In this document: piece by piece, positions 7,977-16,319 of the stretch
How positions within the stretch are numbered: the stretch's first letter is position 1
Layout of the letters: each line of letters opens with the position of its first letter
Source: Myxococcus stipitatus DSM 14675
GTDB taxonomy: Bacteria > Myxococcota > Myxococcia > Myxococcales > Myxococcaceae
Direction: 5' to 3'
Length of the DNA stretch: 64,000 nucleotides
Assembly: GCF_000331735.1 (NCBI RefSeq)
Contig: NC_020126.1
Coordinates: 6,156,501 to 6,220,500, forward strand
Notes under the pieces: generated by a model
What the model was told of the DNA's origin: nothing
The model's database searches: none
Seen by the model: only the letters and a program-made list of their open reading frames with translations
Made by a program: the position numbers and the translations under genes

Positions 7977-9146
7977 TCACACCCACCTGTAGAAGCGTGC
8001 CGCGTTTCCACCGAGGATTCGTTCCTGGTCCTCCAGCGCCAGCGTCGAGACCTCCCTGCGCACCGCCTCGCCGGCGCCAGGGAAGAGCGAGTCGTGATGG
8101 GGATAGTCGGAGGCCCACGCGAGCTGGCTTGCGCCCAGCTCGTTGCCCAGCGCGCCCCGCAGCGGCTCGTTGGCGTGGAACGCGGCCAGGCATTGCCGCT
8201 GGAAGTACTCGCTGGGCCGCAGCGTGAGCCAGGGCACGCTGCGCCTCATCATCGGGGAGTCGTAGCGGGCGTCCATCTCTGCCAGCCACCCCCTCACCCA
8301 CTCGCCTCCCGCCTCGACGAAGACGAGCCGCAGCTTCGGGAAGCGCTCCAGCACGCCCCCCGCGATGAAGCTCGCGAGCGCGAGCTGCTGCTCGATGCGG
8401 TGCGAGACCAGGTGGTGCAGGAAGAGGCTCCCGCCAAACCGCTTCGCGCCCGCCACCACGTCCACCAGCGGCCCTCGGCCCTCCGCGTCCGGCAGCGACG
8501 AGATGGTGTGGACCTGGATGGGGACATCCAGCTCCTGCGCGAGGCTCCAGAACGGGTCCAGCGCGGGGTCATGCAGCGCGCGCTCACCCACCGGCAGCGG
8601 GACGACCAGGAAGCCCGCGAGGCCCAGCGTCTCGATGGCCCAGCGCGCGTCCTTCACGGCCAGGTTCACGTCGTGAAGGTTGACGGGGTACACGGGCCGC
8701 AGCCGCTTCGGCGCGGCGCTCGCGAACTCGGTCACCCAGCGTCCGTAGGCGCGGCAGAGCGCGGAGCCGGCGATGCCGTTGGGAATGGTGGCGTTGCCCA
8801 GGGCGAGCGTGGGCGTGAGCAGCGCCACGTCGATGCCCTCCGCGTCCATCGTCGACAGGTAGCCCTTCGGGTCGAAGCCCTCGCGCAGCGGGTGGTTCGG
8901 CCAGAAGCGGTTGTCGTCGAACATCCGGTTCGCGTAGGGGTCGTCCCACATGGCCCCGGAGAAGGCCATCACCCGCTCGCCGATGGCGATGCGCGACGAG
9001 CCGTCCGGGAGGTCCACCTTGCGGTAGACGTGCGAGCGGAAATGCGGCTCGGCGTAGTCCTGGAAGATGCGCCACGTCTCCTGGACGTGCCGGTCCATGT
9101 CGACCGTCAGCGAGGACCGAGCCTTGTCAGCAACGGTGTTGCTCAT
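7977..9146 (-). CDS. Amidohydrolase_2 family metal-dependent hydrolase/decarboxylase
   Basis: 389 residues of the amidohydrolase-2 (ACMSD/gamma-resorcylate decarboxylase-like) TIM-barrel group. Visible are DMDRHV near the N-terminus (metal site region, normally DxHxH and here degenerate as DMDRH), PVYPVNLHDVN, a central QVHTISS, HHLVSHR and a C-terminal WASDYPHHDS with the catalytic Asp. These enzymes hydrolyse C-N/C-C bonds or decarboxylate aromatic acids. The partly altered first metal motif leaves the exact reaction open. The ATG at 9146 overlaps the HpaB-like stop (ATGA), so the two are translationally coupled and may act in sequence on an aromatic intermediate. Confidence 0.8.
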   Translation of the reverse strand: MSNTVADKARSSLTVDMDRHVQETWRIFQDYAEPHFRSHVYRKVDLPDGSSRIAIGERVMAFSGAMWDDPYANRMFDDNRFWPNHPLREGFDPKGYLSTMDAEGIDVALLTPTLALGNATIPNGIAGSALCRAYGRWVTEFASAAPKRLRPVYPVNLHDVNLAVKDARWAIETLGLAGFLVVPLPVGERALHDPALDPFWSLAQELDVPIQVHTISSLPDAEGRGPLVDVVAGAKRFGGSLFLHHLVSHRIEQQLALASFIAGGVLERFPKLRLVFVEAGGEWVRGWLAEMDARYDSPMMRRSVPWLTLRPSEYFQRQCLAAFHANEPLRGALGNELGASQLAWASDYPHHDSLFPGAGEAVRREVSTLALEDQERILGGNAARFYRWV

Positions 9147-10573
9147 CGCCCCTGCTCCTCTCCCGGCTCGATTCCCGCGAGCCTCCGGGCCATCTGCTCG
9201 AACGTGGACACGTCGTAGCTCTGCGCGAACTGGAGCCGGTTGCGCGCCAGGTCCCGGCCGTTGAACAGCTCGAACATCATCTGCCGCGTGGCGAAGGCGC
9301 CCCCCGCCAGGTCCCAGGCCAGCCGGAACAAGCGCACCCGGTCCGCGGGCGCCGTGGGGCCTCCGGAGAGGTAGTGCTCCAGGTCCGCTTGCAGCTCGCC
9401 GCTGTCGAGCTCCGCGTGGGTGGGCGCCATGAGGACGCCCTGTCCGCACAGCGAGAGCAGCGTCTGCTGGAGGCGCGGGTGGTGCTCCACCGCGTGCATG
9501 TGCGCGACCATCAGCGTGCGCGGGTTGGGCATGGCGACGCCCTCGCGCGTGAGGACGGGGTCTGCCTCCGCGGCGCGGATGAAGGCGCGCAGCGTCTCCA
9601 CGTGCCGGAGGATGTCCGCCAGGTCCTCCTTCACCCGCTCGAACTGCGAGGTCCCCAGCTGCTGGGCCACCAGCGAGCTGACTCCCGCGAAGAGCTCCGC
9701 CTTGACGGCCATGCGGATGAGGATGTGGTGGTAGGCGAAGACGTTCACCTGCCGCCACGCCGCCTGGAGCACGTCGACGTTCTCCGCGAGGAAGACGCGC
9801 GACAGGGGGATGCGCACGTCGTCGAAGACGGCCCAGGCGTCCATCTCGTCGAAGCGGGAGCTGAGGGGGAAGTCCGCGGGCGCGCCCTCCGAGAAGGGCT
9901 GACGGCAGATGAAGCGCAGGCCAGGGGTGGCCACGGGCACGGAGAAGAAGAGCGCCTGCTGCGGCGCCAGCCCCGCGCGCGGAGGCGTGAGCACCAGGTA
10001 CTCGTTGGCGAACGGCCCCAGCGTCGCCATGGACTTGATGCCTCGGACCACGAGGTGCTCCGAGTCCCGGCTCACCACCTGGAGGTGGTTGAGCGCCGCG
10101 CTGGGCTTGGAGCGGTCTATCTGCCGGTCCGCGAAGCTGTGCGTGAGCAGCAGGTCCGCGTCGCGGCAGGTGTTGAAGTAGCGCTCGACGTTGCCCGCCC
10201 ACTCCGGAGCGCCGCGCGCGAGCTGCCCCCGCGCGGAGTACAGCCCCAGGGCGATGAGCGGGACGTAGTCGGGCAGCCGGCCCATGGTGCCGCCCTGTTG
10301 GCGCGCCAGGTGCTCGATCATCCGGCGCCGGCGCTCCAGGTCCGCGCTGCTCTTCGGCACCATCCAGGCCAGGCTGACGCGCTTGCCCGACGGGCCCTCC
10401 ATCGTCAGCAGGTCCTGGAGCTCGGGCCGCGCCTGCGCGTCGTAGAGGTTCGCGAGCGTGCGCGCACAGCCCGCGAGCGCCGGGTGCGCCGCCACGTCGC
10501 GCACCCGGGTGCCGGAGAGGAACACCTGCCGGCCATCATCGAGGCTCTGGAGGTACTGAGGACCCGTTCTCAT
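9143..10573 (-). CDS. HpaB-family flavin-dependent aromatic hydroxylase
   Basis: 476 residues with the fold signature of 4-hydroxyphenylacetate 3-hydroxylase oxygenase components: start RTGPQYLQSLDDGRQVFLSG, YFNTCRDADLLLTHSFADRQIDRSK in the middle, DVRIPLSRVFLAENV, and a helical C-terminal domain ending with ELFNGRDLARNRLQFAQSYD. Such enzymes ortho-hydroxylate phenols with FADH2 provided by a separate reductase (HpaC), which is not in the window. GAGGAG lies 8 bases before the ATG. Natural-product relatives hydroxylate tyrosine, cinnamate or indolic acids. The substrate here is unknown, but it fits an aromatic scaffold in this operon. Confidence 0.88.
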   Translation of the reverse strand: MRTGPQYLQSLDDGRQVFLSGTRVRDVAAHPALAGCARTLANLYDAQARPELQDLLTMEGPSGKRVSLAWMVPKSSADLERRRRMIEHLARQQGGTMGRLPDYVPLIALGLYSARGQLARGAPEWAGNVERYFNTCRDADLLLTHSFADRQIDRSKPSAALNHLQVVSRDSEHLVVRGIKSMATLGPFANEYLVLTPPRAGLAPQQALFFSVPVATPGLRFICRQPFSEGAPADFPLSSRFDEMDAWAVFDDVRIPLSRVFLAENVDVLQAAWRQVNVFAYHHILIRMAVKAELFAGVSSLVAQQLGTSQFERVKEDLADILRHVETLRAFIRAAEADPVLTREGVAMPNPRTLMVAHMHAVEHHPRLQQTLLSLCGQGVLMAPTHAELDSGELQADLEHYLSGGPTAPADRVRLFRLAWDLAGGAFATRQMMFELFNGRDLARNRLQFAQSYDVSTFEQMARRLAGIEPGEEQGR

Positions 10574-10588
10574 CGGTGCCGCTCCTCG

Positions 10589-12250
10589 CTATTCCAGGTG
10601 GACCCGACCCGCGGTGCCGTCGACGGTCACCATCTGGCCATCGCGAATCACGCGGGTGGCCTGCTGGGTGCCGACGACGGCGGGGATTCCGTACTCGCGC
10701 GCGACAATGGAGCTGTGCGAGGAGATGGCGCCCACGTCGGTGACGACCGCCGACGCGCGCGCGAACAGCGGCGTCCAGGTGGGCGTGGTGGCCACCGCGA
10801 CCAGGACCTCACCCTCCTCCAGCCGGTCGAACTCCGCGGGCGAGGACAGCACCCGCGCGAGCGCACGCACCCGGCCGGGGCTCGCGGCGGTGCCTTGGAG
10901 GACGGACGCCGTGGACTCCGTCTCCGCGCACAGTTGGCGGAGGTTGACGGGCCAGCGCATCGCCGACTCCCAGGCGGACGCCTCCGCCGGGATGCGCACG
11001 GGCGGGGTGAGCTGTCGCCGGGCCTCGCGCCGCGCCTTCCGCTCCGCGACCTCCCGCACCAGCTTCTGCCCGAGCCGGTGGAGGGCATGCACGTGCAGCT
11101 CCCCGGTGGTGAGGTAGAAGACGTCCTCCGCCGCGGCGAGCGTGCCCTTCTCGGCGAGGCGGCGCCCCAACTCCAGGAGCAGCGCGCGGAAGACGGGCCA
11201 CCCCATCTGCAGGTAGAACACCGCGTCCTCGCGCGCCACGGCGTAGCGCTGCCCGCGCTTCAGCAGCGAGTCGAACAGCAGGCGCCGGGGTCCTCGCAGC
11301 AGCCCTCGGAGCTTCTCCGTCGCGGCCTCGCGCTCCTGTTGCAGCCGCTCGACGGTCCGCGCGGGCTCGGCGGCCTGCGGTGAGCAGTAGCAGCGCAGCG
11401 CGATGGCGAGCGGCCCGGGGTTCTCCGCCAGCGTGGGCGTGACGAAGTCGAGCACCGAGGTCTCATGCCCATACAGCTCGAGGTGCTGGAGGACGCGCTG
11501 GCGGAAGTCCGTCGCCACCCCCACCGCCTGCGGCTCCCGGAGGAGCCGTGGCAGCGCGCCCTCCTCCAGCCAGCCCTCGAGGCCCGGTGTGGAGGACACC
11601 TCCTGCGCCAGGAGGAACACGCTCTGCTGCGCCTCCAGGGAGCGCGTCCAGAAGCCGCGATAGAGGATGAGCTGATCCTCCCCGAGCACGTCGCGAAGCT
11701 CGCGGCCCCCCACGCCTCGCAGGAACTGCATCAGCGGCGCCGCGCCGCCCGAGGCCAGGCTCAGGACGTACCAGACCTCCGCCACGTCCAGCGAGAGCTG
11801 GTCCAGCGCGTGAAGCAGCTCGACCGAGGAGCCCGCCGACTCCACCCGCCGTCCATAGCCCTCCACCCGGTCGATGTACGCGCGAATCCCCTGCTGCTCC
11901 CACCGGTCGACCCACCCGCCCCGCAGCTCGGAGAAGAGGAAGCGCGGAGGCAGGAGGAACACGCTCAGCGGGTCGGGGTCGGCGCGCGCGAAGAAGTAGC
12001 CATTCGCGACCATGTACGACGGGCGTTGCATGTGCCACGCCCGAGGCATCCGGAAGCCGAACCGCCCGCTGCCGGAGTGCTCGCGCCCCTTCGTCAGGGC
12101 GGGGAGCAGCAGCGTCTCGAAGAGCGGCGACAGGGGCTCGCGCAGCCACTCCCCCAGCCGCCACGTCCGCAGCCAGTGCGCCCCCGGGACGGGACTCTCC
12201 CAGACCGCCTCGGACGGGACGACGGTCTGGATTTCAGCGCTCAGTCGCAT
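10589..12250 (-). CDS. PEP-utilising enzyme with phosphohistidine swivel domain
   Basis: 553 residues. The C-terminal about 80 residues are a PEP-synthase/PPDK swivel domain with TDVGAISSHSSIVAREYGIP (about residues 500-520), which includes the phosphorylatable His of the family pattern. The N-terminal about 400 residues are helical and do not resemble the ATP-grasp nucleotide-binding domain that normally completes PEP synthase or rifampin phosphotransferase. It may therefore act as a partner lacking its own ATP site, or the N-terminus is a diverged substrate domain. It overlaps the phosphatase gene by 10 bases and precedes the HpaB-like gene by 15 bases, within the operon. Confidence 0.8.
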   Translation of the reverse strand: MRLSAEIQTVVPSEAVWESPVPGAHWLRTWRLGEWLREPLSPLFETLLLPALTKGREHSGSGRFGFRMPRAWHMQRPSYMVANGYFFARADPDPLSVFLLPPRFLFSELRGGWVDRWEQQGIRAYIDRVEGYGRRVESAGSSVELLHALDQLSLDVAEVWYVLSLASGGAAPLMQFLRGVGGRELRDVLGEDQLILYRGFWTRSLEAQQSVFLLAQEVSSTPGLEGWLEEGALPRLLREPQAVGVATDFRQRVLQHLELYGHETSVLDFVTPTLAENPGPLAIALRCYCSPQAAEPARTVERLQQEREAATEKLRGLLRGPRRLLFDSLLKRGQRYAVAREDAVFYLQMGWPVFRALLLELGRRLAEKGTLAAAEDVFYLTTGELHVHALHRLGQKLVREVAERKARREARRQLTPPVRIPAEASAWESAMRWPVNLRQLCAETESTASVLQGTAASPGRVRALARVLSSPAEFDRLEEGEVLVAVATTPTWTPLFARASAVVTDVGAISSHSSIVAREYGIPAVVGTQQATRVIRDGQMVTVDGTAGRVHLE

Positions 12251-12792
12251 CGCGAGACCGCCTCCGTTCCGCGTCCTTCCACCAGGCGCGGCAGAAGGTG
12301 TTCGACGGCCTCCAGGGCGCCCCGCCGCAAGAGCGCGGCCGGTGAGGCGCGGCGGATGACCTCCACCGCGCCCTCTTCCGTCCAGCCCTCCGCGCGCAGC
12401 AGCGCATAGACGAAGAGCGGCGAGCGGTTCTTCCCCGCCATGCAGTGGACGTAGACGCGGTGCTCACTCCTCTCGAGGGCCTGCCGGTAGAAGCGGAGGG
12501 CCTCGCCCAGCGCCTCCGCCGGAAAGGGCTCCAGCGAGTCAGGCACCGCGAGCCAGCGAAGGACCAGGCCCGTGTCCTTCAGCAGCGCCGTGTCGTCGAA
12601 CTCCTCCTGGAGGTTGATGACGTGGGTGATGCGCGCGGCCTCCAGCACCCCCACGTTCGCGGCGGTGCCAATCATCCCGCCCATCGCGAGCCGGGCGGTG
12701 AGCCATTGGAACTCGACGGCGAAGCCTCCCGGAAGGCGCGTCCCATCCAGCAGGAGGACCTCCGCCTCTTCGCGCCCGGGCGCCTGCATCAT
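12241..12792 (-). CDS. Dual-specificity/tyrosine phosphatase-like protein
   Basis: 183 residues with the Cys-phosphatase P-loop VHCMAGKNRSP (HCx2Gx2RS), a GGMIGTAAN segment near residue 40 and an Asp in the general-acid region (VPDSLEPF), typical of compact dual-specificity phosphatases. The run GTG-ATG-ATG allows starts at 12795, 12792 or 12789. AAAGGAGA lies just upstream, and 12792 gives a reasonable spacing. It could dephosphorylate a protein or a small-molecule phosphate. Because it is coupled to the PEP-utilising swivel enzyme, a phospho-intermediate (phosphorylation then removal) is an attractive but unproven idea. Confidence 0.85.
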   Translation of the reverse strand: MMQAPGREEAEVLLLDGTRLPGGFAVEFQWLTARLAMGGMIGTAANVGVLEAARITHVINLQEEFDDTALLKDTGLVLRWLAVPDSLEPFPAEALGEALRFYRQALERSEHRVYVHCMAGKNRSPLFVYALLRAEGWTEEGAVEVIRRASPAALLRRGALEAVEHLLPRLVEGRGTEAVSRCD

Positions 12793-12900
12793 CACATCTC
12801 CTTTGGGAAGCGACGGAGGCGCGCAGCGAAGGCAGGACTCTCACCTGTATGGCATTAAACCAGCTTTCGCGAATACAGCGAGCCGGATTCAAGACCATGC

Positions 12901-12920
12901 GCTCCGGGCCTCCCCGGAGC
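12901..12920 (-). terminator. GC-rich hairpin between P450 and phosphatase genes
   Basis: A perfect 8-bp stem (GCTCCGGG/CCCGGAGC) with a 4-base loop lies about 40 bases after the P450 stop on the minus strand, within the only sizeable gap (about 170 bases) of the first operon. No U-run follows it on the minus strand, so it could be an attenuating or RNA-stabilising hairpin rather than a full terminator. The flanking DNA (about 12846-12960) is noticeably less GC-rich than the genes, compatible with an internal promoter. Confidence 0.35.
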
Positions 12921-12961
12921 ATTGACTATTCATCACACGCGATTTCGACGTGCGGGCCAGA

Positions 12962-14197
12962 CTATGAAAGCAATACAGGCACGACGGGCACGGACCTGGG
13001 CACGGCAACGAGCATATGGTGTTTCACCCAGTCCGCCTCACTGCCCCGCAGCGTCGCCTTGGGGAAGCGCTTGAAGAACTCCCTCAGCGCAATCACAGCC
13101 TCGATTTCCGCCATCCGCTCCCCCACGCACCGGTGCGGGCCAGCGCCGAACGCGAGCAACTCGTGGGAGCGCTTTCGCATGACATCGAAGACGTCTGGGT
13201 TTTCGAATGTCTCAGGATCTCTGAAGGCGGACTGAAACAAGAGCAACGCAATCTGCCCCTGCTTCATCACGTTTCCGTGAAGCGAGATGTCTTCCTTCAG
13301 GTAGCGTGGCAGGAATTTGGTGAAGCTCCGGTAACGGAGAATCTCCCGGATGGCATCCGGGTAGCGGTCCGGCTCCCGCTGGAGGTGGGCCAGTTGCCCC
13401 GAGTGCTCCAGCAGCAGCAACACGCCCATGGTGATGAGGCTCCCGTTGGCCTCGGTGCCGGCCAGCAGGAAGGAGAACACCAGGGAGAGCACCTCCTCGT
13501 CGGACAGCCGGTCTCCTTCCCGATTGGGCTGGAGCAGGTCGCCCAGGATGGAGTCCTCCGCCCCTGCCTCCTTCCCTCGGCGGATGACGTTCTCCACGAG
13601 CGCCCGGAAGCCTCGCAGCGCGCCCTCGTTCCGGGTGATGGCCTCCGGCGCGAGCGAGGGCTCCAGGAAGCCCAGCGCGAGGTTCGTCCCCGTGACGAGG
13701 AACTCCTCCTCCTCCGGCGTGAAGCCCGCACCGAACAGGCGCCCCATGACCTTGATGCGGATGGGCGCGGAGAAGTCGGCCAGCAGGTCTATCTCCTTGC
13801 GTCCGGAGAAGCCGTCCAGCACCTCGTGGACGACCTGCTCCGTCACCCGCGCGATGCGGCCACAGCCCGCGGACTGGAACGGGGTGTTGGCGAAGCGCCG
13901 CATCCGCGCGTGCTGGGCGCCGTGACAGAGCAGCAGCGTGGCGTCGAGCGCCCACTGCACATGCTCCGTCGGCTGCGCGGACGTCTTCAGCTCGGGGTAG
14001 CCCGCCCAGGCCTTCTGGTCCGGCGTCGCGCGCTCGTCCGTGAGGAGCATCTTCACGTCGGCGTAGCGGGAGATGAGCCAGGCCCCCAGCTCCCGGGACC
14101 AGAACACCGGCGCCTGCTCCCGGAGTTGTTGATAGATGGGAAAGGGATTCGCGAGGAACGAAGGGCTGAAGATGCTGATTTCAGGCGTCTGCGACAT
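12962..14197 (-). CDS. Cytochrome P450 with atypical I-helix
   Basis: A 411-residue soluble bacterial-type P450. The heme loop FGAGPHRCVG is near residue 350 and the ExxR is EILR. The I-helix reads AGTEANG, so the acidic residue is kept while the conserved following Thr is Ala. In P450eryF an Ala at this place goes with a substrate hydroxyl taking part in proton delivery, so a similar substrate-assisted mechanism may apply. AGAGG lies 6 bases before the ATG. It follows a small membrane protein gene by 33 bases and belongs to the same operon, presumably oxidising the prenylated or methylated intermediate. Confidence 0.9.
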   Translation of the reverse strand: MSQTPEISIFSPSFLANPFPIYQQLREQAPVFWSRELGAWLISRYADVKMLLTDERATPDQKAWAGYPELKTSAQPTEHVQWALDATLLLCHGAQHARMRRFANTPFQSAGCGRIARVTEQVVHEVLDGFSGRKEIDLLADFSAPIRIKVMGRLFGAGFTPEEEEFLVTGTNLALGFLEPSLAPEAITRNEGALRGFRALVENVIRRGKEAGAEDSILGDLLQPNREGDRLSDEEVLSLVFSFLLAGTEANGSLITMGVLLLLEHSGQLAHLQREPDRYPDAIREILRYRSFTKFLPRYLKEDISLHGNVMKQGQIALLLFQSAFRDPETFENPDVFDVMRKRSHELLAFGAGPHRCVGERMAEIEAVIALREFFKRFPKATLRGSEADWVKHHMLVAVPRSVPVVPVLLS

Positions 14198-14230
14198 GTC
14201 TCGCCTCTCTCTCTGCGTCGAGGAACTCCC

Positions 14231-14680
14231 CTACCCCAGCCCGCCGCCCAGCACCGGCCGCCTCCATGCGTGGAGCCGGGCTCCGACGAGGGTGCCCAGC
14301 AACAGCTCCAATCCAGACCAGACCAGCGTGGGGAGGTAGAGCGAGAGCGGGAAGACCCCCAGCGCCCAGGACCAACCGAAGCCCAGCCCATAGGCGAACA
14401 GCCAGGAGACCAGCGCCGTCCGGAGCACGGCCTCCCGGTCCGTGTCACAGGCCCGCCGGAGATTCACATACAGCCACATGGTGGCGATGCCGAGGAGGAA
14501 GGTCATCACCGTGAGCGAGGCGATGGACGCGCCGCCAGGCGGGGGCCGCCCCAAGGACTGCATCACCGTGCCCCACTCCCCATGGAGCAGGACTCCGTTG
14601 AGGAGGAACTCCCCCGTGTTCACGACGAGGCCCACGGCCCCACCGCACACGAGGACCCGCGCTGACAGGTTCCCGTCCAA
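14231..14680 (-). CDS. Small integral membrane protein, four predicted helices
   Basis: 149 residues from a TTG start. The frame opens upstream at a GTG (14695), but that region contains GGGGAGG, which makes a good ribosome site 6 bases ahead of the TTG, so the shorter form is preferred. Four hydrophobic stretches are seen, approximately at ARVLVCGGAVGLVV, IASLTVMTFLLGIATMWLYV, ALVSWLFAYGLGFGWSW and LPTLVWSGLELLLGTLVG. No catalytic motif is recognised. It could anchor the pathway, help export or import, or be an unrelated resident protein. Its place between the oxidoreductase and P450 genes favours a pathway link. Confidence 0.75.
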   Translation of the reverse strand: MDGNLSARVLVCGGAVGLVVNTGEFLLNGVLLHGEWGTVMQSLGRPPPGGASIASLTVMTFLLGIATMWLYVNLRRACDTDREAVLRTALVSWLFAYGLGFGWSWALGVFPLSLYLPTLVWSGLELLLGTLVGARLHAWRRPVLGGGLG

Positions 14681-14728
14681 GGCTCGCCTCCCCACGGAAG
14701 TGTTCCGCGCCCGGCCCCCCGCGGCGTG

Positions 14729-16306
14729 TCAGCCGCGGATGGCCCTGGCGAAGTCGACGCCGAGCGACTCCATCAACGGCTGAACGGCCGCGCGCCCACC
14801 GCCCGTCACGCCGCCCCCCGGGTGACAGCTGGGGCCACACATCCACAGCCCATCCACGGGCGTGCGGTAGCCCCACCCCGGCAGATAGCGATTGCCGAGC
14901 TGCTGGCTCAGGTACATCCCGATGTGGTTGTAGTCCCCTGAAATCATCGCCGGGTTGCGCCGCGACAGGTCCAGCGGCGTCTCCACCAGGCGGCCGATGA
15001 TGTTGTCGGCGCCCATGTTGGTGGTCCGCTGCTGCAGCGTGGCGAGGATGCCGTTGGCCACCTCCTGCCGCACCTCGTCCCAGCGCGCGGCGCCGCCTCC
15101 GGCGAGTTCGAACGGGGCATAGTGGAACAGGTGGAGGGTGTGCTTGCCCTCCGGCGCCCGAGACGGGTCCAGCCGCGTCTGGCAGCCGACGGTCGGCATG
15201 TCCATGCGGACGCGGCCATACCGCAGCTCATCGAAGCCCCGGAGGAAGGTCTCCAGCGGCAGCGGCGCGAACTCGACGAAGAGCGCGTCGCTCACCTCGT
15301 CGCCGGCCTTGTACCGGGGCGCCTCGCGCAGCGCGTAGCCCTGGCTCACCGCGCCGTACTCGGAGCGCTTGAGCTGGCGAAGCTGGCCCACGAAGTCCGC
15401 CGGGAGCAGCGACGGGTCCACCAGCTCCGCCAACTGCCGCGCGTGGAGGTTGGAGACCACCGCCTTCGTCGCGTGGATCTCCTCGCCGCCGCGCAGCCGC
15501 ACGCCGGACGCACGGCCTCCCGAGGTGAGGACCTGCTCCACGGTCCGCTCCGTGAGGACGGTGCCGCCATGGTGCGCCAGGCAGCGCTCCATCGCCTCGC
15601 TGAGCGCGCCCGAGCCGCCCATGGGGATGGCGCCGCCATACTTGTGCGTCAGCGGGATGAAGAGGAACAGGACGATGCCCGAGCCCAGCGTGCCCGGGGC
15701 GATGCCCGACTGGGCGGAGAACTTGGTCAGCGCGACCTTCACCGCGTCGCTCTCGAACCACTCGTCGCAGAGGTCCAGCGCGCTCATCATCAGCGAGCGC
15801 AGGAGCGCACGGCCCGGGGGACTCTGGTCCAGCGCGGCGACGAAGGCCCCGAAGGGCGGCGGCGGGTTGAACATGCCTTGCGTCAGCATGTCCAACATCT
15901 GCTCGCCCCAGCCGTGGAAGCGCCGGTAGGCGTCCGCGTCCTTCTGGGAGAACTTCGCGATGGACTGACAGGTCCGCTCCACGTCCCGGTAGATGTTGAG
16001 GTGCGAGTCATCCGGGAAGAGCACGCCGAACTGGTTCTCCGACGTGAGGTAGCGCAGGCCGAACTTCGACTTCAGCCCGAGCTCGTCCTCCAGCAGCAGC
16101 GGGTTGGCCTGGATGAAGCCATGCCAGATGGAGCAGATATCCGCCTTGAAGCCGGGCACCACGGAGCGTGAGGAGATGACTCCTCCGCCGACGTACGGGA
16201 GGGACTCCAGGACACAGACATCCACCCCGGCGCGCGCGAGATAACACGCCACGGTGAGGCCGTTGTGCCCGCCTCCGACAATCACCACCTCGTGCTTGCG
16301 GCTCAT
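14729..16306 (-). CDS. CrtI/phytoene desaturase-like FAD oxidoreductase
   Basis: 525 residues. The N-terminal dinucleotide motif EVVIVGGGHNGLTVACYLARAG, a run PYVGGGVISS typical of CrtI/carotenoid isomerase/PYROXD2 proteins, and a C-terminal GLWMCGPSCHPGGGVTGGGRAA FAD motif define the family. Members desaturate, saturate or isomerise polyenes and other hydrophobic molecules. The start MSRKHE has GGGGGA upstream and lies 13 bases after the radical SAM/SPASM stop. As no other carotenoid gene is present, it probably oxidises the pathway's own intermediate rather than making a carotenoid. Confidence 0.82.
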   Translation of the reverse strand: MSRKHEVVIVGGGHNGLTVACYLARAGVDVCVLESLPYVGGGVISSRSVVPGFKADICSIWHGFIQANPLLLEDELGLKSKFGLRYLTSENQFGVLFPDDSHLNIYRDVERTCQSIAKFSQKDADAYRRFHGWGEQMLDMLTQGMFNPPPPFGAFVAALDQSPPGRALLRSLMMSALDLCDEWFESDAVKVALTKFSAQSGIAPGTLGSGIVLFLFIPLTHKYGGAIPMGGSGALSEAMERCLAHHGGTVLTERTVEQVLTSGGRASGVRLRGGEEIHATKAVVSNLHARQLAELVDPSLLPADFVGQLRQLKRSEYGAVSQGYALREAPRYKAGDEVSDALFVEFAPLPLETFLRGFDELRYGRVRMDMPTVGCQTRLDPSRAPEGKHTLHLFHYAPFELAGGGAARWDEVRQEVANGILATLQQRTTNMGADNIIGRLVETPLDLSRRNPAMISGDYNHIGMYLSQQLGNRYLPGWGYRTPVDGLWMCGPSCHPGGGVTGGGRAAVQPLMESLGVDFARAIRG

Positions 16307-16319
16307 GGCGTCCCCCGCC

